Source: Sphingomonas xinjiangensis (GTDB lineage: Bacteria; Pseudomonadota; Alphaproteobacteria; Sphingomonadales; Sphingomonadaceae). From it: 38,840 bases of DNA. The notes below the pieces were generated by a model that saw only the letters and a program-made list of their open reading frames with translations, was not told the origin of the DNA and did no database searches. The DNA lies in contig NZ_JACIJF010000023.1 in the NCBI RefSeq assembly GCF_014199255.1, positions 1 through 38,840 on the forward strand, given 5' to 3'. Shown piece by piece: positions 21,601 to 28,081 of the stretch; positions within the stretch are counted from its first letter, which is position 1; every line of letters begins with the position of its first letter. Made by a program: the position numbers and the translations under genes.

Positions 21601-24600
21601 ATCTTAAGACCGCTCGTGTCGGCGATGAACCCGACTCCAAGTTCTACCCTGACACCCCGGCTGTTGAGCGCAGAAGTCTCGATCGTGATGATGTCATTGC
21701 CGTCACCTGCTTCGATTTCATCCTGCGCGACAATATCAATAGTATCAGCAAGCTGGTCAGTTCCGCTGGCAATCACGCGATATAGTTCGCCTGTCTGCCG
21801 CGACACGTCGAAGTAGAGTCCGATCTGACTCGCGTTTCTCGCACCGAGCTCGGTGATGATTGCGCCGAACCCGCCATACCAATCGGAAGCGGCACGCTTA
21901 TTGAGTCCCAACTCGACGGCTGCCACCAAGGTTCTTGCAACTTCAATGGCGAAAACACTGTTAGGTTCGCTTGCAACCAGCGAGTCGATCATTGCCGAAT
22001 TGGTGAGATAACCGGCATATTGCGCAGCAGTGGTCAGATTTCCAATGACGGCACTGTAGTCGAACGTATCTGCGGACGCGGCACGTAGCGTAGCGTACAA
22101 GGCACGCTTCGCGTAGTTGTCGCCCCCGACCAACTGAAAATCACTATCGGTCAGGCCGATGAAGGTTCCATAGTTGGCGATCGCAGACCCGCCAGTCTTA
22201 CCGGAGAAGCGCTTGGCAATCGCAGACGTATCCTGCGTGGAGTAGGATCGGTAGACGTAATCGGACTTGCGCATTCCGTAATTGCCGGTCTGGACACGCG
22301 ACGGATCTGACAGTCTCGCGCCTGTCGCGTTGAGCACGGAGTTGAAGTTCGATGCCACCTGATCGGCGATCGCTTGCGCGATCTCCTTGGACCCGCCCTT
22401 CTTTGCATACACATTCGCAATCGCAAACTTGCCGCTCTCATCGTCCCAAAGCACATCGGCGCCCGATTGCGGAGTCCCTCCAAAGATGGAGCCGATCAGG
22501 CCACCGACGAGAAAACCTGCGAACGCGCCGATCAGAAGGCCTGCTGGTCCGCCCAATGCGGAGCCGAGCAATTTCGTAAGTGTGTTGCCGAAGATCTTTC
22601 CGGCCAATGATGCACCGAGCGACGCGCCGAGCGAGGATCCGAGTTGACCGCCAATCGTGTCCGGAGACCACACCAGCCCAGCAAGCTTCTTGCCGATGAC
22701 AGTCGCCGCCACGTTGCCAATGTTAAACGCGACGTCGTTGTTCGCGAGCCCGAGCAGATTCGATGCGGCGCTGGACAGAGCCTCCGCCAACACTTCGTTA
22801 GTGAGGTCGCCGACGAAGCCGCTGACTCCGATCTCGCTGATCAGCTGCGCGACTATGTAGGAACTAACTGCGCCTATGCCCTTGGTCTGCAACGATAATA
22901 AAAACTCGTCGTCGAAACTCTCCAGAAGCTTGTTGACGTGATCGGTCGGCGAGCCTGCGATTGCGGCATTCGCGAGCCCACCCAACGTTCCACCAATCGT
23001 GGACAAGGCAGCCGAAGCGACCACCTGTGTGACCTTGTTGTCTCCGGCGATGACGTTACCCAGCATGTTGCCGAGCATTCTGCCTGCATCATCGAATTGG
23101 ATGCCCAAGGGCGTCTGGTCGCTATCGACCTTGATCCGCGTGATGCCTGCCATTGGGCCGCTAACATACTGATATACAGTGCCACTTTCGCCCGACCTGG
23201 TTCTGCTGCCGTCGCGAATGGCAAAGCCGTTTCTAGTTACCAAGCGACCAGCCGAATCCTTGCGTAAAACGCTATCCGGCGTCTGCAGCGCAACGCCCGT
23301 GGAACTTAGGACATTGTTGACAACCTGGACCGCCTGGAATTTCTCTGTGCCATCGGCATTGAACACGAGGAAGGTCGCTGCGTCGCCGCGCTCCGACTTA
23401 AGCTCGCTGTCGAGCAACAGCACTTCGCCGTTCTTGGTAACCTGGAATCTGGTGCTGAGCAGGACTGCATTACCCAACATCGGGTGGTCGTATTCGGCCC
23501 GATCCGGTAAGCCCGGGGAGCCGGCAGCAGCAAGCGCGGCGTTGATCCGATTTATCAGCGACGAGTCCGTTATGGTTTGTTGGCTGGTCGAGGAATCGCT
23601 GCCCGTGTAGGTGATGGTAAGGCTGCCGTCGTTGTTACGGCTGATTTCGGCATCCTTTGCCGGCTCGAAATCGCGCGGGAGCCGCCGGCCGATGACGACA
23701 ATCTCTCCGTCCTCGGCCGACACAGATCCGCCACTGCCCGGATCTGCCGGCTCAAGAACCTGCGATAGCATCGATATACCGGGTGTCTCGATCCGGCGCA
23801 CCAGGCCGGCAGTATTTAGGTCCCGGTGGACACCCTGAAGCGTGTTGGTGTCTCCGACGGCCACCCCGCGGATCAGAACCGACGAATCCGATGCCCACTC
23901 CCTCAGCTTATCGACGAGTTGCTCGGCACTGTGTCCATCCCAGTTCACAGCGACGGTCTCGTAACGGCCGGTCGCGGCATCGAAGTAGGTCATTACGACC
24001 GCGGCCTTCTCGCCGCTGCCGTTCGTGAAGGTGCCCTGCACCCCATTCGCGCTATAGGGGAAGTTGCTGACCACGATGCGAGTGGACAATGGCTTGCCGG
24101 CAGGATCGACAACGGCTTGGCCATTGGCACCCACGCGAAGGACTTCAAATACCTGCACAGTGGTGATGTCGGGAGCGTTGGACGTCAGGTTGTTCCGCGC
24201 TGCATATTCCGCAGACATCAGAGCGCGCCCTTCCGGGCTAACATTCTGGTAATAATGCTTTTCGATCTGGACAGCGCCGTCAGCGCCGCGGCTCCACTTT
24301 AGTTCGGCGCCCGGCGAGGCACCGGCTTCCGTCAGCCCGGCCAGCCCAGGATACCACCTGTCGACAAAACTGTCGGGGTTTGCATAGTTAGTAGCAAGCT
24401 TCACCTCGCCGCCGGTCGAACTCGGCGACAAACGCGCCGCCGTCCGCGCGATATCGAAAAGAAAATCCGCGGTAGAGCCGCTTTCGAACAAAGCCTGCGA
24501 AAATTGATCCTTTGTTATCAAGCTGGAAAGACCAAGGCGGCTTGAAACATTGGCCCAATTACCATTGCCTTGAGAAATTTCGTACAGGGCGTTCGTGAGA

Positions 24601-25172
24601 TTATGTTCGACATACCATTGATAATCGTACGCCCTGACCTTAATGAAGGGGCTGACAATCACCTTGCCGTCTAGCTTGCCATTTGTAGGAATGCCGGACG
24701 CCAAAGCGAAAGAAAAAGACGCTTTAACGACATGGCCGTCGCGGTTTTCGATATCGCCGACAGTGAGCACCATCTTGACACCGGGCCCAATGTCAAAGTC
24801 GGTGGATAGCTCAAGGTTAGACTGAAGCGGCTCCAAGTTAAAACTGTCAGAGAAAGAGCCCTGGATACCAAAATTGGTGCCGTTCAACAGAACCCCGATG
24901 CTGAACTGAATCTGCTCGTTGTCGAGGCTAAGATCTCCTCCGATCCCCAGCATGTTGGCAAGGGATGCGTCGCCTCCAACCTTTAGACCGCCGATCATGT
25001 CGGCATAGCCACCGTTCGCCTGAATATCGTGGATAAGCGCCACGATGATCGCTACGGCAGGAACGCCGTTCTGAACACGACTCAAGAAGCGGGTGGCAAC
25101 TCCGGAATCACTCCATTTCTTCGTAAGCTTTCCGGCGATTTCATTGATTACTGCATCAAGATTCTGAGGCAT
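9660..25172 (-). CDS. giant RTX protein (5,170 residues), type I secretion substrate
   Basis: The start is the ATG at 25172 (MPQNLDAVINEIAGKL), which overlaps the upstream stop (TGATG) and has GGAGAG before it. There is no Sec signal; export should use a C-terminal signal. Layout in residues: 1-1150 a unique region with hydrophobic, glycine-rich runs near 714-737 and 841-897 (ALGGPAGLLIGAFAGFLVGG). Five RTX blocks lie near 1150-1330, 1470-1585, 1775-1915, 2100-2360 and 2930-3195, each followed by a haemolysin-related domain. Cadherin-like repeats lie near 2480-2925 and 3800-4425. A lectin-like insert lies near 3637-3805. Three Ca-binding D/N-rich modules lie near 4527-5094. The frame is uninterrupted. 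It could be a surface adhesin, a toxin or both; a HlyC-type enzyme is encoded next to it. No LapG-type cleavage site was evident near the N-terminus. Confidence 0.93.
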   Translation of the reverse strand: MPQNLDAVINEIAGKLTKKWSDSGVATRFLSRVQNGVPAVAIIVALIHDIQANGGYADMIGGLKVGGDASLANMLGIGGDLSLDNEQIQFSIGVLLNGTNFGIQGSFSDSFNLEPLQSNLELSTDFDIGPGVKMVLTVGDIENRDGHVVKASFSFALASGIPTNGKLDGKVIVSPFIKVRAYDYQWYVEHNLTNALYEISQGNGNWANVSSRLGLSSLITKDQFSQALFESGSTADFLFDIARTAARLSPSSTGGEVKLATNYANPDSFVDRWYPGLAGLTEAGASPGAELKWSRGADGAVQIEKHYYQNVSPEGRALMSAEYAARNNLTSNAPDITTVQVFEVLRVGANGQAVVDPAGKPLSTRIVVSNFPYSANGVQGTFTNGSGEKAAVVMTYFDAATGRYETVAVNWDGHSAEQLVDKLREWASDSSVLIRGVAVGDTNTLQGVHRDLNTAGLVRRIETPGISMLSQVLEPADPGSGGSVSAEDGEIVVIGRRLPRDFEPAKDAEISRNNDGSLTITYTGSDSSTSQQTITDSSLINRINAALAAAGSPGLPDRAEYDHPMLGNAVLLSTRFQVTKNGEVLLLDSELKSERGDAATFLVFNADGTEKFQAVQVVNNVLSSTGVALQTPDSVLRKDSAGRLVTRNGFAIRDGSRTRSGESGTVYQYVSGPMAGITRIKVDSDQTPLGIQFDDAGRMLGNMLGNVIAGDNKVTQVVASAALSTIGGTLGGLANAAIAGSPTDHVNKLLESFDDEFLLSLQTKGIGAVSSYIVAQLISEIGVSGFVGDLTNEVLAEALSSAASNLLGLANNDVAFNIGNVAATVIGKKLAGLVWSPDTIGGQLGSSLGASLGASLAGKIFGNTLTKLLGSALGGPAGLLIGAFAGFLVGGLIGSIFGGTPQSGADVLWDDESGKFAIANVYAKKGGSKEIAQAIADQVASNFNSVLNATGARLSDPSRVQTGNYGMRKSDYVYRSYSTQDTSAIAKRFSGKTGGSAIANYGTFIGLTDSDFQLVGGDNYAKRALYATLRAASADTFDYSAVIGNLTTAAQYAGYLTNSAMIDSLVASEPNSVFAIEVARTLVAAVELGLNKRAASDWYGGFGAIITELGARNASQIGLYFDVSRQTGELYRVIASGTDQLADTIDIVAQDEIEAGDGNDIITIETSALNSRGVRVELGVGFIADTSGLKINGTAHAGAYTIDVAANVFAGAGDDVVHGGDLGNNIFGGVGNDSLHGGQLDDWILGGAGNDRIDAGSSSGGAGGNGNLLDGGEGDDTLIGREGSDWLEGGDGTDILSAGAGDDILAGGGGASDLLYGGSGSDQYVVRRGDGTDVVEEDATGAPLPSGTGDALTQRIARIEAWKANPNAAGALRPDWIGTSAGVQAGIVSGGEDAVVFGDGIGIGDIKVQRSGTASAPGNDLIVMVMTTSGGTETFSGTQVTIRDWFSNPFKRVEWLRFADGNEIRIGDITSFVIGGAGNDVLIGTNGNDFVYGGPGDDRLFLLPGDDVGNGGTGNDMVMGDAGRDLLIGGLGDDQLIGGAGADAITGDAGADDVYGGADRDIISGGRGDGDLVVGGAGDDTFRYARGDGRDTYIDEFANYWTVAWTRTGGWNSAAGFAQNLQTGEVTGSGGVVLRKNVGSAIAPEFEWVGRYDYDHATGTLKLFNPPADAPTLVANAGVDTIEFAPGINLQDIVLSNPAGSSDLVLTVSSENEELSTAASAGDSITIKDWYLAPGQIEKLAFYQTGILDISPSKMTLKAGTDGADGTGTSPLQGTSVNDWITGGGGDDVVAGGLGNDILAGNSGFDTLRGEAGDDVLYGGSGNDVLDGGAGKDVLVGGAGQDTASYASASGTARAQLSASWSNGGDALGDEFNGIEDLTGGSGNDNLGGDAGDNVLTGGGANDTLRGNAGDDTYVWNVGDGADVITEGSFVVEEAITAAGALAAGYTVASWAKTGTFDATSGNAYWRLQLKGPDGAIVYDNNTYSYAPSATPAVPSTDGYVQAGWLGDFSRTWGKQVTRQRFDAAAAGGADEIELGTNISLNDLNFFYNGLDLVIRYAGSSSSQITIRDQRGTNANVLVEALKFADGFSADLRSILIATSIATVQGTLGDDLLVGRWGSTAADFLAGNDGDDVLVGYAGADSLNGGVGDDTLEGGLGADLLFGEENGQVSQGQSVGDTARYVRSAAAISVDLNIYTGQGGATGSDSVGDRLFDIENVTGSAFDDKITGDGLDNRLRGLDGADTIAGGGGADVLVGDGGNDTLSGDAGEDNIAGGDGLDVLYGGSGKDVLDGGDGDDKLYGEADNDQLTGASGADYLDGADGNDVLSGGAGNDTLFGGAGNDILSGNEGNDSLGGGDGDDVFAFTRFSGADTLTDASGTNSITFDASVAFDKVWLTRVGDDLRIAVIGGDTVVAVTAFFAVNSASVVRTIQTATHAIFLDHPDTRSLITAMTAATATPAATPATLPPAVAPLLTSHWHAGGKAAPTAPSAPRVASISEDGTLTLDGAYGVVDHDQNLTGYRLKEGTGPLKGEITGFNSQTGALTYTPFADANGTDSFIVLATDADGQSVELPVTITIAALNDGPRNLTVGGSGLLEVAESAPGSATVDGTVIGRFTAFDPEGSPLSYSLIDNAGGRFTLSSTGELSVLSAALLDHDAAQSHTIRVSVSDGSEQQTAAFTVKVNNVNEAPDTPTLDSATKTVAEFVSGVSPAQIGSEIAHFVMRDPDSGTLPNLIFVPDASGNPGSRFKITGAGAQFAVNPDFEALVAAGFATSDVDGDGLREVTLTGKVQASDGFLSSAGSAAFSVRVEDVNEQHVINAAGVAASIDERDRLAAGSQRPAMVLASLSAADPDRTDQVTGQHNWKVFEGSSTTPSTRFAVDGANRLILLANQSLDFETDGASITVRVRATDRSTSPLNADRTFTFAIVNKDDVLDGTAAADTLTGQANRDILRGYAGTDTLYGLAGDDQLEGGDGDDALTGGDGADVLLGGSGNDLLAGDAGNDTLSGDDGDDRLQGGAGNDTLNGGTGNDGTRSAGSESWRGFVTAGLVGGEGDDILNGGDGDDYLEGGLGADQLNGGLGFDGISYLGSTSGVTVNLAANTASGGDAQGDVFSGIELVQGSSLGDTITGSASGNVIYGGAGNDTIRGGAGADYMFGGDGDDWIDAESGNDYLDGGAGNDTLRGGADNDTYFVGRNQGDDLVQNYDAAGTNFDHITFEGSVLYTDIWFDRVDAAGAISASGNNLKMTTLGAARTEGSVTVENWFTMPDRTLPENYFKIDLISDGNDRAALPVNVDALVALMASISAGSRPTTQTQMQALRAGNQSFSNAMEDHWGRLSAPKISDTTSLSAIEPLDNQTKTVSFAVRAWFQDDQGLGVTIPASNIDLTLVATNGYALSNYVAAVDYGTPDASGNRTVTLTLAANASTHLLPGGSLPLQLEARIRGTTRTALDPNGIALTIAATADTPWLTQLAGTNGNAGRYLPIYVGATSPDVDGSERTDVLISALPSGYVFTNASGQPVGTQEGAWWRFTAAQASNLHLYVPPSGSQDAILTVKSQSVDGSSVRDGASTTLTIKVNGAPTGLSMRGLDLAAMPHLNEYVGNETTTDGVKIGVVVPKDPDSVELSVISPDVAQLPRMGAGEERLVTVTGPLGSAVQVLETGQGATMDAGGGVGWAPGGTADTTRAYKFTIYFKPENNLNHQLYFGTYGNVQDASTGNANGNPYFWYGNSSSLVQDRWYRIEGYVLPESHALIGNDTYGGVYDTVTGDKVANTFTYRFGPGGSDTGARFFSYYGSVSGYSAQWYQPVVEKVEYTYSLDDNAGGRFTINPITGLVTANGSAFDRETAASHNITVRVTDGGGLSRTETLAIKVDNINEAPNAPGGGTTIWSFFEESGLGTNPARPGATVASFTLTDVDSTAILKFADDVNPGNWFKIVGNEVRWADNVSFDFEALKAQAYSTWDWSGDSRIEAHIANVYLVASDGQSTSAPTLLQVFITDVNERPNGPILDGSSLFSETLNGDMAHSGQLVARYKLSDPDGTTPELVITGGNGNNWFRVINGNQVVFNDGVNFTADWLRASLGQHGMDANFYYDTDGDGLKEIRVASLTLATKDAVGGGLSDGIAYNVLIEDKNETPVWSSEPFSFNLRENTGWYQHVGTVSGSDIDGPVSDLRYLFANWDWYYDGNLAKQVSRTPDQRFVVTYDGQVYVNGNQNIDFENLPSTLSYSTLLYDRALGANNSYRYGTIAINLQNQDEDFTLGSSFGTMLEGDYVPAALGGPSFNLAALMLSNIEQEQMYWSFADGSNTSGIWSIEGSTGKLFLTSGSVDYEALTTSYQTVIRWDQNTGESYEDYEQVRDLSLATQALSISVSDGPPGAADTHTRSATFTASITDKPEGPILAGTRRFIVKDDKTNGALGQLVGYDPEGGGVASYSIRLVSSAEQFPSPNSSSDIDNYANPTVTVSSTGKLSFNTPGDGEWEGGIRNHPVYGGRWAYQLVYNMAVTMTDSSGTPGPEQSFEIIFLKHDVSNVLPVILDLDGDGVEMVDADTSGVHFDMNSDGVADRTGWVGADDGLLVLDRNGNGIIDDSRELSFAKDDEQAITDLEGLRAWDSNRDGFLGTNDIEFGRFQVWRDLNQNGTSESSELFSLSSLGIRSINLTMNLTDQELVGDQNVIFATSEFHRNDGTIGTVGDVSFAYDPEDEPETVAPPIVLDLDGNGAALVSLSDSKTRFDMNGDGVADKTGWIAAGDALLALDRNANGLIDGIDEISFVKDKAGAKTDLEGLVGFDSNADGKLDGSDLRFVEFRAWRDANGNGITDAGELLSLVEAGVTSISLAGAATGQTAAAGSNIVYNTGTFGRANGTSGTLLDVGLAFTAMSKLPAISFQKSDWNGKASNYQVTGGAGAARVTPRYAKGVLSGDAGQIAAAAIVKFSDRSVGLVSTILVDLDGDGLEARSAGRSRALFDMDGDSTPDDTGWMSGGDGMLVIDRNGDGAVTHASELSFLSEKDGATSAWEGLSVLDNNRDGKIDAKDARFGELKIWADGNGDGVTQIDELKPLAALGIAEIGLRTVVSSESTKAGNNLPLSTATFKWTNGVTATIGNVAMAFDPSSTKPRRDAGSTPAVVTTPDEHAAALAASRLVQAMNNFGAGMNEGSLSSRWTERQSNVDLLAARVA
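9890..11610 (-). repeat. three C-terminal Ca-binding modules of the giant RTX protein
   Basis: Three diverged copies start at VILDLDGDGVEMVD (about 11592), PIVLDLDGNGAALV (about 11061) and ILVDLDGDGLEARS (about 10361). Each continues FDMxxDxxxDxTGW, LxxDRNxxGxxxxxxELSF, a second D-rich loop and a (V/A)WxDxNxxG box. The order and motifs resemble the region following the self-cleavage site of Neisseria FrpC. The Asp-Pro bond cut in FrpC is not present at the matching place in any copy. Confidence 0.7.
15586..21715 (-). repeat. RTX nonapeptide region of the giant protein, five blocks
   Basis: By eye there are roughly 80 copies of the GGxGxDxLx type nonapeptide, grouped at about 21715-21180, 20765-20421, 19853-19420, 18862-18084 and 16385-15586. 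These form calcium-stabilised beta-rolls after export. Each block is closed by a domain of the haemolysin-type calcium-binding-related kind (for example ITIKDWYLAPGQIEKLAF and VTIRDWFSNPFKRVEWLRFA). A cadherin-like stretch separates block four from block five. Confidence 0.85.
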
Positions 25173-26158
25173 CAATTCTCTCCGTTCAGCAGCGCACGGC
25201 AAGATTCATCTTTCACCTCGCCGCTCGTGACTTGCTGACTGCAAACTTTCTTAATGGACTCGATTGCTTTTCGCGCAGCGTCTGATTGCAGGCCAACGCC
25301 CGATGCGGCGGCGTAAGCGGACAAGACTTCTGCGCGCCGAATTGGCGCTTCCGGACAGGCCGATTGCTCGGGCGATGGCTCACGTCGTCCATTGGAGGGG
25401 CGGAGCACGCGCGCAAGAACGCAGCGGCCGCTCTCCCGGGCACCGGCAGGATAAAGCAGTGACTGCACCTGAGTGCGGCTCAGCAGAAGATTGCGGGCAA
25501 AGAATTGCTCAACACAGGCGCTATCCTGCGGGTCATCCAGGCTGACCGTGAGATCCGGGACGTGAAGAAGCAGTATCGCCGCCTGTCTGATCCCGTGGTC
25601 GAGATGCAGGCGCGCATACGAGCACTGCGGCGTGAGCGTCGCGAAGCGCTCGAGGCCTTCAATGCTCTCTGTCCGCGTCAAAGCAAGCGTCTGGTCGAAG
25701 TCTACGCGCTTTGGAAACAGGAAGACATATGCACGTCCCGTGGGGCCGAGACCCGGCACGGCCAGATCAGCCCCATATTCTCGGATTGCGTTAAGGACCG
25801 CCCGTCCCGGCTCGAGCCGCTCGAGCTGGCCCCGAACAACAATGCCCGGCGTGGACGACTCGCCGATCAGCCCGACAACGTAGGGATCTGCCCAGCCGAA
25901 CGTAACGTTTCCGAACGTGCGGACCCAGCGATCCCCTCCCAATGTTTGGATGAAAGTCCGCGATGATCCGCCTGATTCTCGGCTTTCGACGTGCCGAAAT
26001 TCGAGAATCGACGGAGCTAGAGGCCGCTCTACTCCGGCTTTGCCCTGCATCATCAAAGGGGAGGCCGCCCGTTGATCCCGACCTTCAGTCACCCCGCCAG
26101 CATTGCAAGAGGAGAACAGCGAACCTGCGACCAGCAGCCAGCTAATTGCCCTGCGCAT
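25172..26158 (-). CDS. uncharacterised exported, probable lipoprotein of the RTX operon
   Basis: The start at 26158 (MRRAISWLLVAGSLFSSCNA) gives 328 residues and places a signal sequence at the very N-terminus. The cysteine after LFSS could be a lipid-attachment site, although the box is not ideal. The mature part contains GGDRWVRTFGNVTFGWADPY, a middle with PTGRAYVFLFPKRVDFDQTL, scattered cysteines and a helical C-terminus. I do not recognise a family; a distant DUF2927-like fold is possible but unproven. The gene overlaps the lipoprotein gene before it and the giant RTX gene after it (TGATG). It may act as a periplasmic or outer-membrane accessory factor for secretion or surface retention of the RTX protein. 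Confidence 0.7.
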   Translation of the reverse strand: MRRAISWLLVAGSLFSSCNAGGVTEGRDQRAASPLMMQGKAGVERPLAPSILEFRHVESRESGGSSRTFIQTLGGDRWVRTFGNVTFGWADPYVVGLIGESSTPGIVVRGQLERLEPGRAVLNAIREYGADLAVPGLGPTGRAYVFLFPKRVDFDQTLALTRTESIEGLERFATLTPQCSYARLHLDHGIRQAAILLLHVPDLTVSLDDPQDSACVEQFFARNLLLSRTQVQSLLYPAGARESGRCVLARVLRPSNGRREPSPEQSACPEAPIRRAEVLSAYAAASGVGLQSDAARKAIESIKKVCSQQVTSGEVKDESCRALLNGEN

Positions 26159-26594
26159 AGCCCAGACTTTCCATGCAGGTGGAATAGGTGCGCCGGAACA
26201 GTATCGCGTCGCCGACCGAGTTGCCGACCAGGGTGCCGGCCTCCTCCGCATTCGACCTGGGACGCGGAGTGGTATTCACATCGGGGGAGACAAAACCCGC
26301 AGCCATATCACGGCACCGCATGATTGCGGCTTTTGGCGCGTCCTCGCTTGAGCCGCGAACATGATAGTCCGGCACCCGGATACATCCGGCGAGAGACAGC
26401 ACGGAAATCAGTAAGAAGGCTTTGAGGCCACCGATCGCCCGCCGCTTCGATCTTGCGACCGAGGAGACTGATCCAATCCGGCGAGTTCCACCGCCTGAGA
26501 CGAGAAGGAGACGCGAAGGTTTGACACACGCATCGGTACATGCGCGCAGCACAGAACGTTCCAGCAATGCGTTTTCCCCCGCTTCCTTGGGCAA
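26142..26594 (-). CDS. small lipoprotein of the RTX operon, start uncertain
   Basis: The C-terminal half encodes LKAFLLISVLSLAGC, a clear lipoprotein signal with an LAGC lipobox, then about 80 mature residues ending RRTYSTCMESLGYAQGN. Two further cysteines could pair. The start is unclear: no ATG lies in this frame before the signal sequence. The longest frame uses a TTG at 26594 and would leave about 60 residues ahead of the signal, which is abnormal; an internal GTG near 26560 is an alternative. A frameshift between this gene and its true start would also explain it. It overlaps the next gene by 17 bases and lies 92 bases after the HlyD-like gene. Confidence 0.55.
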   Translation of the reverse strand: MPKEAGENALLERSVLRACTDACVKPSRLLLVSGGGTRRIGSVSSVARSKRRAIGGLKAFLLISVLSLAGCIRVPDYHVRGSSEDAPKAAIMRCRDMAAGFVSPDVNTTPRPRSNAEEAGTLVGNSVGDAILFRRTYSTCMESLGYAQGN

Positions 26595-26686
26595 CTTACA
26601 CGCGCTCCCAGTCTGCGCAACACGAATTGGCGCGCGCGAAAAATGGTCACGTTAGATCAGGTACTCACGATAGGCTTTGCTTACTT

Positions 26687-28081
26687 TCATCGCTCGCGCC
26701 CAGCCTGGGACACTGTCGACTGCAATGGGCTCAAGAGGTAACTTATGATGCTCCGCGTTCCGGTGCGTACATCCACCGTTGCGGCCAGCCCCGGCGAAAG
26801 CGGGTAACGCCGCCCGTCGGCATCAACATAGGCGCGATCGAGCGCAATCGTCGCAACATACACCAATCCCAGTTCCTTATCCTGAACGGCATCGCGGCTG
26901 ATTGCGCGGACCCGGCCGGGAACCGCACCGTAGCGGGTGAATGGAAAGGCCTCTAGCTTTACCGACGCTTCCTGCCCTTCATGCACAAATCCGACGTCCT
27001 TGTTTAGGATGCGCGCCTCCACCTCGAGCCCCGCACTGCTCGGCACGATTACCATCAGCGGTTTGGCAGGTTCGACCACGCCGCCGATCGTGTGCACCTC
27101 AACCTGCTGGACGGTACCATCCACCGAAGCTACGAGCCGCTGGAACCGGCTCCGTTGCCGCGCCTTGGTTACTTCCTCGCGCCGAAGGATCGCGTCGGCC
27201 TCGGCCTTGGCGAGATCGGCCAGTGCGGTGTGCCGCGCCTGCTCGCGGGTCTCACTAATCTGGCTGTCGAGCTTTCGCGCCTCGGCTTGGCCCCGTGTGA
27301 TCTGGGTCAGGGCCACGTCACGCTCGCCAGCCTCGGTGCGGCGCTGGCGCTGCAGCTCGATCAACCGCGCGCCGGGCGCATAGCCCCTAGCATCGAGACG
27401 GTTCATGCTGGCAATCTGCCGGTCGAGCAGCGGCACGGTGTCCGAGAGCTTCGCCACCTGCGCGCGCGCCGCGCTGGCGTCGGACAGCGCAGACATCCGG
27501 GCATTGGCGAGACTGGCGCTGGTCGCCTCAACCTCGGCGAGTTGGGCGGCGATCAGGCGGCGCTGCGTCTCCGCAACTTCGAGGGGCGTGCCCGCGGGAG
27601 CGGTGAAGACGATCGCCTTGCCGGAGAGCGCATCGGCGATCGCGCGATTGCGGGCGATCTCGAGTTCGGCTGCGGCGAGTGCTTTCTCCGCCTGGGCAAG
27701 GTCCGCGCCGGTCAGCGTGGGATCGAGATCGATCAGCGCCTGCCCCTTGCGGACCCGGTCACCGTTGCGGACATGGATCGCGCGCACTACTCCGGCGTCG
27801 GGTGACTGGACCAGTTTGACGTTACCCGCGGGGATGAGCGTACCCGGTGCGGACGCGACGACATCAACTCGCCCGAACACGATCCAGGCGATCGTGATCG
27901 CCAGAAAAATCAGGGCCGCCCAGGTGACGGCACGCGCGGTGGGGGAGACGGGCTGCTCCACGACCTCCAGGGCGGCCGGCAGGAACTCGGTGTCGGCGGA
28001 GGGCACGAAGTCCTTGCGGCGTTCGCGATCGTCGCGCAGCGCCTGTTTCAGCACCTGCCAATGATGCCGCCAGCTGCTCAT
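26687..28081 (-). CDS. HlyD-type periplasmic adaptor of a type I secretion system
   Basis: The adaptor links the inner-membrane ABC exporter to the TolC-type outer-membrane channel. It has 464 residues. One membrane span near 50-68 (AALIFLAITIAWIVFG) follows a cytoplasmic N-terminus. Then come a lipoyl-like half (VRAIHVRNGDRVRKGQALID), a long coiled coil of about 200 residues, the second lipoyl half (VASVDGTVQQVEVHTIGGVV) and a beta-barrel domain (VEARILNKDVGFVHEGQEAS). The C-terminus YPLSPGLAATVDVRTGTRSI is typical of the family. Its start overlaps the exporter stop (ATGA). Confidence 0.92.
   Translation of the reverse strand: MSSWRHHWQVLKQALRDDRERRKDFVPSADTEFLPAALEVVEQPVSPTARAVTWAALIFLAITIAWIVFGRVDVVASAPGTLIPAGNVKLVQSPDAGVVRAIHVRNGDRVRKGQALIDLDPTLTGADLAQAEKALAAAELEIARNRAIADALSGKAIVFTAPAGTPLEVAETQRRLIAAQLAEVEATSASLANARMSALSDASAARAQVAKLSDTVPLLDRQIASMNRLDARGYAPGARLIELQRQRRTEAGERDVALTQITRGQAEARKLDSQISETREQARHTALADLAKAEADAILRREEVTKARQRSRFQRLVASVDGTVQQVEVHTIGGVVEPAKPLMVIVPSSAGLEVEARILNKDVGFVHEGQEASVKLEAFPFTRYGAVPGRVRAISRDAVQDKELGLVYVATIALDRAYVDADGRRYPLSPGLAATVDVRTGTRSIISYLLSPLQSTVSQAGRER

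Noticed and set aside
15586..21715. RTX-coding repeats as a CRISPR array or satellite
   Set aside because: The periodicity is 27 bases in frame and encodes GGxGxDxLx nonapeptides without constant repeat and variable spacer.
23670..23710. EIVVIGRRLP in the RTX protein as a TonB-box-like motif
   Set aside because: It resembles the start of sphingomonad TonB receptors only by a short string; it is internal and there is no receptor fold around it.
9660..25172. LapG-type proteolytic release site in the giant protein
   Set aside because: No di-alanine release motif was seen near the N-terminus, and no LapD or LapG gene is in the window.
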